Part shown: piece by piece, positions 63,204 through 64,000 of the stretch
Layout: each line of letters begins with the position of its first letter
Position numbering within the stretch: position 1 is the first letter of the stretch
Source of the DNA: WHSW01 sp963705955
GTDB taxonomy: Bacteria; Actinomycetota; Thermoleophilia; Solirubrobacterales; 70-9
Direction: 5' to 3'
Assembly (NCBI GenBank): GCA_963705955.1
Contig: CAVPLH010000006.1
Coordinates: 186,001 to 250,000, forward strand
DNA length: 64,000 bases
Position numbers and translations under genes: made by a program
Notes under the pieces: model-generated
The model's input: the letters and a program-made list of their open reading frames with translations, nothing else
Told to the model about the DNA's origin: nothing
Database searches by the model: none

Positions 63204-64000
63204 CTAGGGGTAGGACTTGCCGAAGATCTTCCGAGCCCCGCTCGCACCGTCGTTGAAGAGGAAGAAAGCCTTCCCGGGGGCCCCGCCCTGGCAGGCGGCG
63301 CCGTCGGCGTTGAACGGGTTCGCGGTGCAGTCGGACGAGATCGGCTCGGCGACGCCGAGGTCCGGACCAGCGGTCGAGCGCGAGATCCCGTTCTTGGTGT
63401 CGAGGTGGAAGGTCGGATCAGCGGCGTTCTCGAAGTGGCCGACGAACAGCTTCTCGCCGCTTCCCACGTCCTGTCGGTAGCTGACGTACGGGGTGTTCTT
63501 GGCGAACGTGATGTCCGGGTTGGTGGCATCGCCGCTGGCGCTCGACAGCGGCTGACCGCCGTTTGCGAGCTCGAAGTTGGTGCCGCCGACGAGCCGCGAG
63601 GCGAAGATCCTCTGGACGCCGTTTCGGTCCTCCGACCAGACGACCCACGGCACCGTCGGGACCTCCGGGTTCATCGTCCCGGCGGCGACCTTCGGGTCCT
63701 CGGCATCGGCGTCGACGTTACGGTTGAGGGTGCACCTGTTCTCGGCCGCGTTCGTCGTCAGGCAAGGGCCGGCGTTGTGGGCGCCCGAGGTGTCGAGCAC
63801 CTGCCCGCCCGTCGTGCTCCTGCCGAACGCCTCCCAGTGGAAACCGCCATCGACCGTCCCGTCGACGGTGCCGCCGCCGACCGCCTTGGCGGCGAAGACG
63901 CGCTCGTTGCTGACCCCGAACTGGCCGTCCTTGATCTCGTACCAGACCACCCAGGGCACGGCGTCGTTGACGCCGGCGAAAGCGATATCGGGCTCGATGC
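63204..64000 (-). CDS. 3' part of a secreted repeat/propeller-like protein (runs off the window)
   Basis: At least 265 aa, open to the window end at 64000; the 5' part lies outside. Repeats of the form PWVVWYE...RVFAAK and PWVVWSEDRNGVQRIFASRL, with intervening PDIAFAGVNDAVPWVVW and PDITFAKNTPYVSYRQDVGS, indicate blades of about 70-80 aa. CLTTNAAENRCTL and DCTANPFNADGAACQ supply Cys pairs. It ends NDGASGARKIFGKSYP. The pattern fits an extracellular propeller; no enzymatic residues seen. Confidence 0.65.
   Translation of the reverse strand, partial: IEPDIAFAGVNDAVPWVVWYEIKDGQFGVSNERVFAAKAVGGGTVDGTVDGGFHWEAFGRSTTGGQVLDTSGAHNAGPCLTTNAAENRCTLNRNVDADAEDPKVAAGTMNPEVPTVPWVVWSEDRNGVQRIFASRLVGGTNFELANGGQPLSSASGDATNPDITFAKNTPYVSYRQDVGSGEKLFVGHFENAADPTFHLDTKNGISRSTAGPDLGVAEPISSDCTANPFNADGAACQGGAPGKAFFLFNDGASGARKIFGKSYP

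Noticed and set aside
1..64000. tRNA, rRNA, prophage or integrative element
   Set aside because: No cloverleaf-like intergenic segment, rRNA motif, integrase, phage structural gene or attachment repeat was recognised by reading; a tRNA scan would settle it.

Overview
This is a high-GC bacterial window without rRNA, tRNA, CRISPR or prophage signatures. Codon use, GTG/TTG starts, probable leaderless promoters, LAL/BTAD regulators, a putative F420-type luciferase-like oxidoreductase and an encapsulin/encapsulated-ferritin pair all point to an Actinomycetota chromosome. The many secreted 'YW...IGRANLDG' propellers suggest a soil Thermoleophilia/Solirubrobacterales-like lineage. That placement is inference from content, not a database result.

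Layout. 1-1.7 kb: a TetR gene followed by a gene graveyard (ABC-F tail, IS481-type transposase tail, flavodoxin scrap). 1.7-13 kb: FUSC-like membrane protein, DUF1254/DUF1214 lipoprotein, frameshifted HEPN-type protein, frameshifted secreted TAP-like hydrolase, ornithine cyclodeaminase-like enzyme, truncated haemoglobin, a DUF1059 mini-gene divergent from a BTAD regulator, GNAT. 13.3-16.5 kb: a coupled operon of an RTX-like secreted protein and two six-repeat propeller proteins. 16.6-19.1 kb: DUF6325, SHOCT protein, DHA2 transporter. 19.2-29.5 kb: lipocalin-like protein, broken LAL regulator, XRE regulator, a MarR-wHTH/TetR fusion divergent from a nitrilase-superfamily enzyme, and a TetR/MMPL efflux pair with a clear operator. 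29.4-44.9 kb: secreted propeller-like protein, a second broken LAL regulator, hydrolase, DUF1269, lipid kinase, DHFR-like, EEP lipoprotein, cyclase, TfoX, LLM oxidoreductase, NTF2-like proteins, ExoD, S53 protease. 45-53 kb: third six-repeat propeller, FAD amine oxidase, PrmC-like methyltransferase, GST, a UspA-ABC1 kinase fusion, ArsR/AHSA1 operon, bicupin. 53.4-64 kb: cold-shock protein, repeat-stalk protein, flippase-like protein, encapsulin with EncFtn cargo, ureohydrolase, AAC(3)-like enzyme, epoxide-hydrolase-like enzyme, coiled-coil protein, DHA2 transporter, quinone oxidoreductase, and the 3' part of a secreted protein.

The clearest functional systems are the encapsulin/EncFtn iron-storage nanocompartment (55.8-57.0 kb), the TetR-MMPL efflux unit with a 19-bp inverted-repeat operator over its promoter, and the ArsR-AHSA1 operon with an operator between -35 and -10. 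A striking overall property is at least a dozen otherwise well-conserved genes interrupted by single-base frameshifts. This fits residual indel error of a long-read or metagenome assembly at least as well as real pseudogenes, so those entries should be read as 'interrupted as given'.
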